Positions 23,416-35,420 are shown, numbered from the stretch's first letter. The stretch is 64,000 nt of DNA from Maylandia zebra (GCF_041146795.1 NC_135187.1:1197501-1261500), one strand, 5' to 3'. Notes: a model not told the origin generated them from the sequence alone. Translations and numbers: made by a program.

Positions 23416-25240
23416 TCAAGCACTGCGGTCCATCAAAATGAAGTTTTGTACCAGCGGGTGCAGTGAGTCCAATAGCCGGGGATAATCGGAAATAAGCTGT
23501 TGTAGGCTGGCTTCCAGAACGTAGAGAAACACTTCTCCCTCATGCTCAAGCCACAGGTTGATTAATTTTGAAGCTGAGCCCGTTATGAGCTCTCGAAGCT
23601 CTGTGGGTGGGGTGAATGCCGCTGGATCCATATCTGGCTGGTCCGTACTGTCACGCGAGTGAGAAGAGCCGTGTGGAAAAGGTAAAGGAAGATCCAAACG
23701 CAGGCAGTCGTGAAGTCGTGATTTATTGAACACGAAACAAATCACGAGAGCAGATTTCTCCTGTTTTGGCTTCCTGTTAAATCCAGAATTCAAAATCCTG
23801 CTCCTCACATACAAGGTCTTAAATAATCAGGCCCCATCTTATCTTGATGACCTTGTAGTACCATATCACCCTATTAGAGCACTTCGCTCTCGCTCTGCAG
23901 GCCTACTTGTTGTTCCTAGAGTATTTAAAAGTAGAATGGGAGGCAGAGCCTTCAGTTTTCAGGCCCCTCTTCTGTGGAACCAGCTTCCAGTTTGGATTCA
24001 GGAGACAGACACTATCTCTACTTTCAAGATTAGGCTTCAAACTTTCCTCTTTGCTAAAGCATATAGTTAGGGCTGGACCAGGTGACCCTGAATCCTCCCT
24101 TAGTTATGCTGCAATAGACGTAGGCTGCCGGGGGATTCCCATGATGCATTGAGTTTTTCCTTTCCAGTCACCTTTCTCACTCACTATGTGTTAACAGACC
24201 TCTCTGCATTGAATCATATCTGTTATTAATCTCTGTCTCTCTTCCACAGCATGTCTTTATCCTGTCTTCCTTCTCTCACCCCAACCAATCACAGCAGATG
24301 GCCCCGCCCCTCCCTGAGCCTGGTTCTGCCGGAGGTTTCTTCCTGTTAAAAGTGAGTTTTTCCTTCCCACTGTCGCCAAAGTGCTGCTCATAGGGGGTCA
24401 TATGATTGTTGGGTTTTTCTCTGTATCTATGAAGCGCCTTGAGGCGACTTTTGTTGTGATTTGGCGCTATATATATAAAATTGAATCGAATTGAATTGAA
24501 ATATAGAGAGGCAAATGGCAAAATGGAGATCTAAACTATACTGGGACAACTAAACTACTGAGCATGAACAAGAACACGAACCTGGACATAAAGGAAGGAA
24601 GACGATGGTACATGATGATGACGGCAGGGAGCACACGAATGAAACATGGTGGATACACAGACAGACCAGCAACTACAATGACAGAGGACACGACTTAGAT
24701 ACACACAGAGAAACACAGGGGGATTACACACAGCTGGGAGTAATTAACGAGACGAGACATGAGGTAAAACTGAACACATTCACATGAGACACAGACCTCC
24801 ACAATAAAACAGGAAACAAGAGATCACTACACGAGGACGCAGAACTAAACTCACACAAAACATGAGAACACAAATCCTTAACCACGAGTAAACAGAAACA
24901 TGGAACTCAAATAGTAACCAACAAATCACAAAGGTAACACAACGATCATTCAAGAGATAAACCAACACATAATAAACTCAAAATGCTGGGTCGAACCGTG
25001 ACAGAGACAGAGGACAACAAAACACAACCTGACGCACACAGACTGAAGACTACCAAAGTAAAACAGGAAATACACAGACTCAAGGACACGGGCTTCACAC
25101 AGGGACACGACTGACCTGAAAACAGAGAAAACCAGTGGGACTAAAATCAAAGATCTAGAAATACAAAACCAAAGCACAGACAGCAATAACCCCACAAATC
25201 AAAACACTGGGACCCAGACCCAGAACCGTGAGGAGGTTTT
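23416..25240 (-). mobile_element. Ty3/gypsy element: LTR plus start of gag, split by an L2
   Basis: On the minus strand the LTR appears to start near 25003 (TGTCACGG), is interrupted at about 24495-23745 by an L2 fragment, and ends ...GTGACA at 23649. Seventeen bases later, at 23631, an ATG opens a 71-codon frame beginning MDPAAFTPPTELRELI and stopping at 23416. A gag starting MDPA directly after the LTR and primer site is the pattern of fish gypsy elements. Between 25003 and about 25240 there is a second partial LTR of the same type. Nothing downstream of the gag N-terminus remains. Confidence 0.6.
23745..24495 (+). mobile_element. L2 LINE 3' end (ORF2 C-terminus and tail)
   Basis: A frame reading ILLLTYKVLNNQAPSYLDDL, then a VFKSRMGGRAFSFQAPLLWN block, is the ORF2 C-terminus of fish L2. 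The 3' UTR carries the classic wording 'cttgaggcgacttttgttg', 'tttggcgctatata' and ends in (attga)n. The copy is 5'-truncated and lies inside the minus-strand gypsy LTR. The same family occurs in reverse at 30.0-31.3 kb and as a tail near 33.9 kb. Confidence 0.85.
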
Positions 25241-25499
25241 ATGACGTTGTAGACGAGGCACTCAAACTACTTCAAATAATTCGAGCCTGCACTGTGACAT
25301 CTCTTAACACACATTTAGCCACTTTATTATTGTTGATTTTCTTGTAAACACACACTTTTCATCCGATGATAGCTGGCACAGGCTCCGAGCTGAGGTTAAG
25401 TTAATGATGGTTTGAAAGAAATTTTTTAAAGGATATATAGACAGACGTGTGGGTGTTTGATGTGTCTATTAAAAAACAAACAAACAAAATGATAATGAG

Positions 25500-25760
25500 A
25501 CAGCCCAGTTGGTTTTATTCAGTCCTGAACCGACATCTCTGACTGAACCATCACAGCACTGAACCATCTGTGAGTGGTTGGATGGGTAAACACACCGTCT
25601 ATGAGAAACTCTCCATTGGAAACAAGCAAACAAAGTGAACCTGCGCACCAGATTGCTCTCAAACATTGGCTCAAATGACAAAGGAATCGTTTTTGCGAGC
25701 TAATGAATCCCATATCCTCTTTCACCGCATGTCAGGAGTTAATCAACCGGAGCATGAGGG
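25500..25760 (+). repeat. Second copy of the 22.6 kb duplicated segment
   Basis: See the segment at 22558-22860 for the matching blocks. Neither copy holds a convincing gene. Confidence 0.5.
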
Positions 25761-26699
25761 GAGACACAGCCTTTGACTGCAGCTCTAATGGAAATGAAAC
25801 AACAAACGTCTGGCTTAGTTTCTGTTAGTTTCATGTTTTTAAATTTAGACTCAGAGTTTTATAATAAACAACAAGAAAAACATACCTTACGATTAGTTTT
25901 TACAACAGAGAGGCAGTGAAATAATTCAGAAATAATAAAGAAATAGTTTGATCAGTATTTTGAGTTCTGGATTTCTTTGTGGAATAAATGAAACTGATGT
26001 CATTGAAATTGTAAATAAATAAATGAAATAAAAGATTAAAGATGAACTGAAGGAATCACTCAGATTATAGTAATCAGATTCAGAATACTTTCATAATCCC
26101 TGAGGAAATTATGAGGGTTACAGCTGCTCCAAGACAAAAGCAGTAACAGACTGAACTTGTTAAATAATACAATATGTTACAAGTTCACAAAATATCAGGA
26201 ACAGCACTTATATATGTGCAAATAGCTCAATTATAAATATCCAGAATATTACAGAGGTGAAATATATATATATGATTGTCATTTTACTCTAAAAGCTTAT
26301 TTATATCCATATGTAATCAGTATTTTCTGATTATATGAGATTAGCTAAGGTAACTCCATTTTTTTAAATGGAGATCGACGCTACATGAATAACTATAGAG
26401 CGGTATTATTTTTTGCTGACCTTTTAGAAATATTCTGAAAACCGTAACCCTTGATTGGATCTGTTTGTTGATAAATATAAAGTACTGGATGAACACCAGT
26501 GTGGGTTATGTGTGAGAGTGTGATTTTTCTTCTTCTATTCAGATAGATATATAAGTGCTGCTTCTGCATGAGCCTGTCACTGTTTGTTATAAAGGTTTTG
26601 GATTTTATATGAACTGTTTCACATGTTCAGTGTCATTTTTTTTCCTGTCCTACTCAGTACTTTAGCAATCAGAATAGTTGCCTGAAGGAAAGATGCTCA
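25761..26699. other. Intergenic, nothing recognised
   Basis: AT-rich, with scattered microsatellite-like AT runs. No gene, RNA or named repeat was recognised. Confidence 0.4.
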
Positions 26700-27250
26700 A
26701 CATATTTATTTTTCCAAGTGGACTAATATGCCAATGCCCTATTAGTCCACTTGATTGATCTGTGTGTGTGAATGGGTGGATGACTGAATGTGTAAAGCGC
26801 TTTGGGGTCTTTAGGGACTAGTAAAGCGCTATATAAATACAGGCCATTTGCCATCTATATTATTGTTGTTTATTAACTTATTTTATTTTAAGGTATAACA
26901 AATTGGACAGACAGTTAGAGAGAAAGGGAAAAAATAATAATAATAATGGATTGGATTGATATAGCGCTTTTCAAGGCACCCAAAGCGCTTTACAATGTCA
27001 CTATTCATTCACTCTCACATTCACACACTGGTGGAGGCAGCTACAGGTGTAGCCACAGCTGCCCTGGGACAGACTGACAGAAGCCAGGCTGCCATATCGC
27101 GCCATCGGCCCCTCTGGCCAACACCAGTAGGCAAGTAGGGTAAAGTGTCTTGCCCAAGGACACAACGACCAGGACAGAGAGCCCAGGGATTGAACCGGCA
27201 ACCTTCCGGTTACAGATGCGATTCCCAACCCCCTGAGCCACGGTCGCCCA
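26700..27250 (-). repeat. Two common fish short repeats with 'aaagcgcttt' core
   Basis: 26750-26855 carries 'gtgtaaagcgctttggggtc', which recurs in reverse at 33693-33800. 26935-27250 carries 'cacccaaagcgctttacaat' and 'ggcccctctggccaacacca', which recurs in reverse at 48776-48970 inside a LINE. Both look like short interspersed non-autonomous repeats. The second ends against a purine-rich (gaaa)n tract. Confidence 0.6.
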
Positions 27251-27539
27251 TAAAAAGAAAGAAAGAAAGGGAGAAAGAAAAACAGAGGGAAAGGGGGACA
27301 GTAAGAGAAGGCCCGGAGAAAATCTGTTGGATCAGCTGTTAAAAGAAGAAAAATAAAAACAAACAACAAGAGAACACAATACAGAGATCAAAGCAACAAC
27401 CTAGACATGTGTAAGTAACACTAAATACTAAATATTGAATGTTATTTAGCAGCACACAAGACCGACAGCGCACAATATACTCTGAGAAAGTCTGTGTGCA
27501 CCTGTGTGCACATCTGTGTGTGTGAGCCCGCTTGAGTTC

Positions 27540-28085
27540 AAAAGGTTTCTGCATGTAACGATCTGCTAGAAGGTGTGGGGAGCCATAGTCCTGCTCCCCA
27601 GAGCATGAAGCAGACATGGAGAAGACCCAGCAGAGGGTAAAAGCCCAAGGAAAACCACCTGAGAGGCAACTGCACCACCCTCCTGGAAAGAGCTGAGAGC
27701 CCCAGACATGGGGTCACCCAGTAGCCACGGTGCAGAAGCCACAGGGCACTGCAGTGACGAGCCTGCAGGCAGCCAGTCGCACCAGAAGGACCCAGCCCCG
27801 GTCCCAGAGGCCCGAGGGCACGCCACCCCCCTGGAAGGGGCCCGAACCCGGCCATGTGTGCCAGGCCCCACCAAGCAGCCGCTGGGAGTGAGGTACATAC
27901 TTGAGCGCCCAGCCCCAGACACCAAGAACCACCAACGCACATACGTCTGAGGGCATCAGCCACCGGCAGGAAGTGTGGTGGGTGGAGACAAGCCTCCACA
28001 CCTAGGGGGGCTTGAGATGTCCCAGAGAGGCAGAGGCGGAGACTCAAGCTGGCACATGGACATAGACAAACAGGCACACACGAGT
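27540..28085 (-). repeat. GC-rich interspersed repeat, left part, L1 3'-UTR-like
   Basis: GC-rich sequence unlike its surroundings continues at 29215-29535 after a LINE insertion. On the minus strand it resembles the G-rich segment that follows an L1 ORF2 end at 44.8 kb, so I suspect an L1 3' UTR. Long open frames here reflect GC content and are not credible genes. Confidence 0.45.
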
Positions 28086-28089
28086 CCAA

Positions 28090-29212
28090 CATCATCATCA
28101 AGTTTGCGGATGACACAACCATCCTAGGCCTCATCACAGGCAATGATGAGACGCCTATAGAGAGGAGGTGATGGCGCTGTACGAGTGGTGCCTGGAAAAT
28201 AACCTGACTCTCAACATCAGCAAAACTAGAGAGATGATAGTGGACTGCCGGAAACGACCAGTCAGGGAGCACCAGCCCATCTACATCAACTGTGTCAAGG
28301 TCGAAAGGGTCAGCAGCTTCAAGTTCCTTGGAGTCAACATCACCGAGGACTTCTCCTGGACCCTTCACACAGACGCTGCTATCAGGAAAGCTCGCCAGCG
28401 GCTTTACTTCCTGAGGAGGCTGAGGAAGTTTGGCATGAACGCCAACATCACCTCAAATTTCTACAGGTGTGCAGTCGAGAGCTTGCTGACGAGCTAGATC
28501 ACAGTTTGGTACGGAAGCTGCTCTGCCAGCAGCCGTAAATCACTACAGAGGGTGAAGGCAGCAGAGCACATCACTGGCACGAGGCTTCCTGCCATTCAGG
28601 ACATTTATTTCCAGCGATGCCTCCGTAAAGCTCACAGCATCATCAAGGCCCACAGCCACCCAGCACATCAGCTGTTCTTGTTACCATCTGGCAGACGTTA
28701 CAGGTTCTGTCTGCTCGGACTACAAGACTTAAAAACAGTTTTTACCATCAAGCCATACGACACCTCAACCACAACACTTAAACACACACACACAGTCCAC
28801 AGGACGCGCTCAGAAGCTACCCTGCAGCTTCACAAGTACTCTGTTTAATCTGCACTGGTCACTCCACTTTATTGTCGTTGATATTTATATTTAAAAGTGC
28901 AATACTGTGATTTTCTGCTGCTCATTCCTGTGCAATATCCCATCTGCCCCCCGTCATATTTCTTTTCAAGATTTTCTTATTTAATTACTAGTGTACATAT
29001 ATTTATATTTATAGATATATTTAGTCATCTTTTCTCTTTTACCACGTCTCTCTAATATTTTGCTCCTTACTATTTTTCTATTTATTTATTTTATTTTATT
29101 TTATTTTCTTCTACTGTACCATGCTGCTGAGTGACTGCTGCTCGTCAAACACATTTCATTGCAATGTTGACCCTGTGCTAACTTGCATATGACAAATAAA
29201 ACTGAAAACTGA
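28090..29212 (+). mobile_element. 5'-truncated Rex1-like LINE fragment
   Basis: It starts within the reverse transcriptase catalytic block (KFADDTTILGLI). A frameshift lies before 28168, then an open run (LYEWCLENNLTLNISKTREM ... FKFLGVNITEDFSWTLH), an in-frame TAG near 28495, and then the C-terminal LLPSGRRYRF block to 28848. The 3' UTR ends 'gacaaataaaactgaaaactg'. It is inserted in the GC-rich repeat and is not functional. Confidence 0.8.
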
Positions 29213-29214
29213 AA

Positions 29215-29535
29215 CACAGACACAAGCATGCATTCCCACCCTCATGCACACAAATACTCAGCACTCGTCCAACGTGGAGATAAAGAGAAATGAGCACGAC
29301 ACACCCATTGACACTCCCCAAAGATATTCTATACTCCCAGGTCCAGGTATGACCGCTCCCAGGGGGGCAATCAAGCCCCAGATCCAGGAGATGTTACCCT
29401 TTTCTCTGGGGTGGAGGCAAGCAGACTGCCCCCGGCCTGGCAGCCGCAGGGAGGCCCACCCCAGGCCAGACTGCCAGCTCCTCCTCTCAGCCCCCTGCCC
29501 CATGGTGTACAGAGAACGGGGCTGTAAAGAGACGG
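29215..29535 (-). repeat. GC-rich interspersed repeat, right part
   Basis: This continues the block at 27540-28085 beyond the LINE insertion. It contains 'ggcctggcagccgcagggag' and similar GC-rich wording but no gene. Confidence 0.45.
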
Positions 29536-30003
29536 AATAGTCCCGTATTCAGAGAAAATATTACGCGTTTCGTATTGAGGGGAAAAGAAACACAGTTTGT
29601 CCCGGACTTCAGGTACAATGGAAAAGACACAAAGCTGGAGTTATTCTGTCGTTACGCTGTCAGCTGCCTCTTCTTCTCTCATTCTCTCCCCCTCTCTCTC
29701 CTGTTTCTACTTCAATCATGAAACTGATCAATGATCAGCTGATCGGCTTTTCTCTCTTGTTTATTTATCGCTCACTTTGCGCCAGAAACAGGAAACCAGC
29801 GGATGTCGCGCTAAACAACAGCAGCACGTTTAAGCTTGATCAGCTGTTGTTAGAATGTATTTAATATTAATTTCTAGTATCAGCTGATGTTTGCTGGAGC
29901 CACAGCTGTAAAGCTGCTGGTCATGATGTCTGTTTAGATATGTGGTGAGAGGGAAACACGAAGATGAAACCAGGAGATGTCCTTACTGGATCATCAGAGC
30001 TGA
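29535..30003 (+). repeat. Interspersed repeat, copy 1 of 3
   Basis: About 470 bases match, in reverse, 39460-39930, and partly match 35240-35400 in the same orientation. Landmarks are 'catgaaactgatcaatgatc', 'agcttgatcagctgttgtta' and 'gatcatcagagctgaacag'. It is probably a non-autonomous DNA element; I could not assign a superfamily. Its right end abuts the 3' break of an L2. Confidence 0.65.
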
Positions 30004-31290
30004 ACAGCCTATGTCTATTGCAGCATAACTAAGGGAGGATTCAGGGTCACCTGGTCCAGCCCTAACTATATGCTTTAGCAAAAAGGAAAGTTTGAAGCCT
30101 AATCTTGAAAGTAGAGATAGTGTCTGTCTCCTGAATCCAAACTGGAAGCTGGTTCCACAGAAGAGGGGCCTGAAAACTGAAGGCTCTGCCTCCCATTCTA
30201 CTTTTAAATACTCTAGGAACAACAAGTAGGCCTGCAGAGCGAGAGCGAAGTGCTCTAATAGGGTGATATGGTACTACAAGGTCATTAAGATAAGATGGGG
30301 CCTGATTATTTAAGACCTTGTATGTGAGGAGCAGGATTTTGAATTCTGGATTTAACAGGAAGCCAAAACAGGAGAAATCTGCTCTCTCTTTCTAGTCCCT
30401 GTCAGGACTCTTGCTGCAGCATTTTGGATCAGCTGAAGGCTTTTCAGGGAGTTTTTAGGACTTCCTGATAATAATGAATTACAGTCGTCCAGCCTGGAAG
30501 TAATAAATGCATGAACTAGTTTTTCAGCGTCACTCTGAGACAGGATATTTCTAACTTTAGAGATGTTGCACAAATGGAAGAACGCAGTCTTACATATTTG
30601 TTTAATATGTGCGTTGAAGGACATGTCCTGGTCAAAAATGACTCCAAGGTTCCTCACAGTGTTACTGGAGGCCAAGGTAATGCCATCCAGAGTAAGAATC
30701 TGGTTAGATACCATATTTCTAAGCTTTTCAGGGCCGAGTACAATAACCTCAGTTTGATCTGAATTAAGAAGCAGAAAGTTAGCGGCCATCCAGGTCTTTA
30801 TGTCTTTAAGACATTCCTGCAGTTTAACTCATTGGTGTGTGTTATCTGGCTTCATGGACAGATAGAGCTGGGTGTCATCTGCATAGCAGTGTAAATGTAT
30901 GCTATGTCTTCTAATGATGCTGCCTAAGGGAAGCATGTATAATGTAAACAGAATTGGTCCTAGCACTGAACCCTGTGGAACTCCATAATTAACCTCAGTG
31001 TGTGAAGAGGACTCTCCATTTACATGAACAAACTGGAGTCTATTAGATAGATATGATACAAACCACTGCAGCACAGTACCTGTAATACCTACAGCATGTT
31101 CTAATCGCTCTAATAGGATATTATGGTCGACAGTATCGAACGCTGCACTGAGGTCTAGCAGGACAAGCACAGAGATGAGTCCACTGTCAGAGGCCATAAG
31201 AAGATCATTTGTAACCTTCACTAAAGCTGTTTCTGTGCTGTGATGAGCTCTGAAACCTGACTGAAACTCTTCAAATAAACCTCTGCAGAT
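30004..31290 (-). mobile_element. L2 LINE, reverse transcriptase to C-terminus, broken
   Basis: On the minus strand it reads [20 protein letters not shown], then [20 protein letters not shown] and [12 protein letters not shown] (YADD box) at 31221-30829. After a stop comes FLLLNSDQTEVIVLGPEKL ... LVHAFITSRLDDCNSLLSG, and then the frameshifted C-terminus near 30.2 kb. The FADD-type LINEs elsewhere in the window are a different lineage. The 3' UTR and tail are missing, which is unusual for a LINE and implies a later deletion or rearrangement at 30003. Confidence 0.85.
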
Positions 31291-31560
31291 GCTCTGTTAG
31301 CTGTTTGACAACTACTCTTTCAAGGTCCTTGAAGGCCTGTGGATTTGACAAGATCTCTAACCCCATTGGCTGAAACCCAGCACCGAGCCTGAAAGAGCCT
31401 CTGCCGTGTGATGGCTGGAGACTCGCTCACTCTGTTCACAGCCATCAGTAAAAAAAACTAAAAGTAAATCTAATATCACATTAACACGAGAAGTCACCCA
31501 ACCAGTTTCCCTCCCTGTGTCTTTGTTCAGCACCTGATGTCACGGTCAGCCTTCTGTGGG

Positions 31561-31568
31561 TATAAAAC
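31561..31568 (+). promoter_or_regulatory. TATA box of the small mucin-like gene
   Basis: GGGTATAAAAC lies about 30 bases before a likely transcription start and about 85 bases before a splice donor (exon end 31649, GTAAGT). Upstream 'tgttcagcacctgat' and downstream 'attaaaca' are shared, in the same order, with the promoter at 51570. It is the likely core promoter of the gene whose coding starts at 32270. Confidence 0.6.
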
Positions 31569-32122
31569 GACTGAAGAACATCGACAATTAAACAGTTGGA
31601 CTCTGTGAGCATCACATTTTCTATCTCAGGAGGGAAGCCACCGAAACCTGTAAGTTCATTCATCTTGGATATTTTACCAAATTTAACCTCAGTGAAAACT
31701 GCTGGCTCTGTCTTTGTTCCATTATATTATTTAATAGAAAATAATAGAAAAAGAAAGAAAGAAAGAAATAACACTTTAGATATTATGACAGTACTTTGCG
31801 TGCTTTTGTTTCTGGGAGAAAAAAGGTTTTTATAGTTTTACTCCTTAAAAAATAAAGTCTAGAGTTATTTTTCTCCTTTTAAACAAAGGTTTGTCATAAA
31901 AATCACTTATTACTTATTAAGCTGGTCAACACATTTATTTTATTTTACTTCCCTTGTATCTATGTAATTATGTTTTCTGTTTTTCAGTTATTCCAACTTA
32001 GTTAAGCTATGTTGTTATAGGTTGTGTTTAATGTTTTGGTTATTTTAACGTGGGAATTTCCAAAGTTAGGATAAATGCATATCCTCTCTCTCATGTTTTA
32101 TATCCTTTTTTTCAACAACAAC

Positions 32123-32156
<34 letters not shown>

Positions 32157-32269
32157 TGATATATGAGTAGGAATAATGACAAATGTGAGGGCACATTGAA
32201 CACTTCTGAATGTTACATCATACTATGACCAATCATTTTATCTTTAAAACAGTAAAGGATCGTTCCACA

Positions 32270-32808
32270 ATGACGACCAAGATCTTTGCCATCCTGCTTC
32301 TGTTTGTTGGTAAGTTTACGCAAAATATCACAAATTCTACTTTGTACAGGAGACGGGCCTGAAAGTGAAATAATTTCATCAATGTTGCTCTTGAACATCT
32401 TTAGCCGACACACAAACCACAACCACGGATGCAGCCACTAGTACACCTGCTCCAACCACGGCCACAGCTGCTCCAACCTCGGCCACATCTGATCCAACCA
32501 CAACCACAGCTGCTCCAACCACGGCCACAGCTGCTCCAACCTCGGCCACATCTGATCCAACCACAACCACAGCTGCTGTTCCAACAACAACCGCAACCAC
32601 AGCTACGCTAACCACAACTACAGCTGCTCCAACCACAGCTGCACTAACCACAACCAAAGCTGCTACAACCACAGCTGCTACAACCACAACCAAAGCTGCT
32701 ACAACCACAACCAAAGCTACACCCACGGCAGTAGTAGCGGGGGCAGTGGTTAATGAAGTCAGCCTGGTTTCTGTCACAGTGGCCATCATCGCTGCTGCAC
32801 TTCTATAA
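32270..32808 (+). CDS. Small threonine-rich mucin-like protein with signal peptide and hydrophobic tail
   Basis: A non-coding exon (about 31590-31649) is followed by coding exons 32270-32309 and 32405-32808 (AG acceptor, phase-1 intron), giving 147 aa. Exon 1 codes MTTKIFAILLLFVG, a signal peptide. The mature part starts ADTQTTTTDAATS and is Thr/Ala/Pro-rich. A 21-residue unit (PTSATSDPTTTTAAPTTATA...) occurs about twice, followed by TTKAAT-type repeats. It ends VNEVSLVSVTVAIIAAALL, a hydrophobic tail that could be a GPI-attachment signal or a membrane anchor. No cysteine or known domain is present. The exon plan, signal peptide and tail match the genes at 10.4-16.1 kb (minus) and 52.0 kb. 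It is likely an O-glycosylated surface or mucus protein; the name is unknown. Confidence 0.8.
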
Positions 32809-33220
32809 AGAGCAACATGTGACTGTAATTAATCTGCAATGAACAGCAGACGTATTTACAGTTCTAGCTCATCTTTTCATTTCCAGTCTGATCGTGTTTT
32901 ATGTTTATTTTTCATCTTATATGAAAGTGTCGAAACGGAGGGGATAAATAGAAGTGTGGGAAATGTATCTTTGATTCTAGAAGCCGGTAAATATGTGTAC
33001 TTGCTCTGTATAGTGTGCATGTTCAAAAGGATCCCAGATTATTTTCACATGAGTTAATTGCATTCGTCCGATCAGAGGGTCAGCATTTAGATGAAATATT
33101 TAACTACGAAAGAAAGATGTTCAGTTGTGTAAATATTATTGATCTGATCATTTATCCTAACTTCTGTCTGTTGTGTACTGTGAAAACAGCTGCATTTAAC
33201 ACTAGATTGTAGAATTAATC

Positions 33221-33226
33221 AATAAA
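33221..33226 (+). terminator. Candidate poly(A) signal of the small mucin-like gene
   Basis: AATAAA about 410 bases after the stop codon, the first consensus signal downstream. No cleavage evidence is visible. Confidence 0.45.
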
Positions 33227-34605
33227 TGACATTAACAACTGTATTTCTGTATTTTCATTCTTTCTAATTCAGTCGACTAACTTAAAAACAGGCTATTTCT
33301 GTATTATTCTATATTAAATGTAATTTGTGTGAATTTTTAGCAAGACCACAAAAAATATTTATTGCACTGCTTCTGCTATGTTCATCTGTGCATGTGTTGT
33401 AGACACTGGACAGGTTACAGGTAGGCTCAAAAATGTCTCCAACCTTTTGTTCCTGATGTTTTTGCCTTGAACTAAATCAGAAGAGCCGTGTGCTGAGAAT
33501 AGATGCAGAACATAGGTGAGTTTCATCACAACATCCCTAATAAGAACTATAGAAGTGGTAAAAGTAGTAAAGTGCGAGAGAGCAACAAGAAACAAAAGTG
33601 GTCAAAATTAAATTTATGCATAAACAGCTACTGACACAGAAATAGGCAGAAATCTGTCTCTGTTCTGCCAACTCCATAAGTTCAGTTCAGAAACATGGTA
33701 AATGGCCTGTATTTATATAGCGCCTTACTAGTCCCTAAGGACCCCAAAGCGCTTTACATATCCAGTCATCCACACATTCACACACACATTCACACACAGA
33801 AACATATTCACATCATATGATTGTTGGGTTTTTCTCTGTATGTGTTACGGTGGGGTCTGCTTTACAATATAAAAGCCGACTGTTGTTGTGATTTGGCGCT
33901 GTGTAAATAAAACTGCAAAGGAAGCATGCTATGAACTGTCAGGACCAGAACTGAGACTCTCAGAAGCAAAGCAAACTAACACTAACCTTTTATTGAAAGT
34001 AAAGTATACATGGCTTGTTGTAGAAAGCACTCTATACTGTGTCTCGTGCTTAATTGCCACTTACCCGAAACCACCTGCCAGATCATTGCATTACTTAGTT
34101 TGGTAAAGCTTGGTTTAGAAATGGGTCATTTAGTGCTGCTTAGTCTAAAGAAAGAGCTATGTGGGCCAGTGTCCTGAACCAGGTCACATTTACCATCTTT
34201 GCGAGCCCTTGTATCTCCCCTACAAGGGCTCGCAAAGATACCAAAGGTGTGAGAGAAAAACACAGCATCTCTAAATAAAAGATTTAAGAAGAAAGAAGAA
34301 ACCCCAGAAAGATATTTCTAGAAACATCTAAGAGTACAAATAAAGTACTTTACAAGACCAACTGTACATCAGACATAAATGAATCCTCAACTCTCTGCAC
34401 AGTGAGATGGAAGAGCCAAAGGAGGAGGAGACAAAGTCCATAATGGTGTTGACATTGAACCTAAGACACGTGTTTAAAGACAGGCAATGATTGTCAGTTG
34501 AAGAAAATGTTGGGAGAATCACTGAGTCAACCAGGAGGCCTCCATACGGATGATAGATGCTGTTCCAACAACAGAAAACAGAGTGAATATCGTCTTGATG
34601 CATCT
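33227..34605. other. Intergenic with short repeats
   Basis: 33693-33800 is the 'aaagcgcttt' short repeat in reverse. 33817-33918 is an L2 3' UTR scrap ('gattgttgggtttttctctg', 'gtgatttggcgctgtgtaaa'). 34190-34240 holds an imperfect inverted repeat around 'gcgagcccttgta'/'acaagggctcgc', a possible hairpin. No gene was recognised. Confidence 0.5.
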
Positions 34606-34609
34606 CAAT

Positions 34610-34735
34610 CATCCAGGAAAGTAAATCTCCAAAAGTTGATTCTGTTCATCTGGATGTAGCGTTTTGTGGGAAACGATTCGTCACTCGTCCAAGTGACTTC
34701 TTCAGTGTCAGCTGACTGCAGGTTTTATGGGCAGA
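34610..34735 (-). mobile_element. Penelope-like element 3' end, isolated copy
   Basis: It contains 'gttcatctggatgtagcgtt' and 'gtgacttcttcagtgtcagc'. These match in reverse the terminal part of the Penelope-like fragment at about 40950-41040. Only the 3' end is present. Confidence 0.55.
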
Positions 34736-35149
34736 AATCTGTGTCATCAGAAACTGAATTTGAATAAGTTAAATTTGAATTTGAATCGCTCGGATTGAAT
34801 CTGAATTGTAACTTGAATAAATGCTTTTAAAAACGGAATTTGAATTAGCCTAATTTGAATTTCCATTTATTGGTTTGAAAATGATCATCACTAAATTGAA
34901 ATTGAATTTTATATTTTGAAAATGAATTCATTTGCTTTTATCCGTAAAAAATTAAGCTCTCGAATAATTTCAGATTCACTTCTCACCATTCAGTTTCAGT
35001 TCTACAATTCAGTTCTTTTGGGACTTGCATCCAGTTCTGGTTCAAGAGTAATGAGTGCAGATTAATAGAACTACGTTTTACTAGCGGATTGAAAGTGTTA
35101 CTGTTACTGTTACAGCGTCTTGAGCTGAATTAAGAATGCAGAAGTCATT

Positions 35150-35420
35150 CCTCATGTCGAATGACCAGCGGATAAATGTTTGTAAAGCATTCCCACGTTA
35201 AGCTTAACAACCGATATATGGAGCGGCTGCCTCCTCTCTCTCTCCGGCTGCTACTTCAATCATGAAACTGATCAATGATCAGCTGATCGTCTGTCTTCTT
35301 TGCTTTTGGCCCACTTTGCAGCAGAAAGAGGAAACCAGCGGCTGAACAACAGCAGGACGTTTAAGCTTGATCAGCTGTTGTTAGAATGTATTTAATATTA
35401 CTTTCTACTTGAGGATCTTT
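35150..35420 (+). repeat. Interspersed repeat, partial copy
   Basis: It shares 'catgaaactgatcaatgatc' and 'gcttgatcagctgttgttag' with 29535-30003, and with 39405-39955 in reverse. With the latter it forms two inverted arms around the TIR element and LINE between them. Confidence 0.6.

Noticed and set aside
27538..28368. 276-aa minus-strand frame in GC-rich sequence
   Set aside because: GC-rich interspersed repeat plus the antisense of a LINE; no domain.
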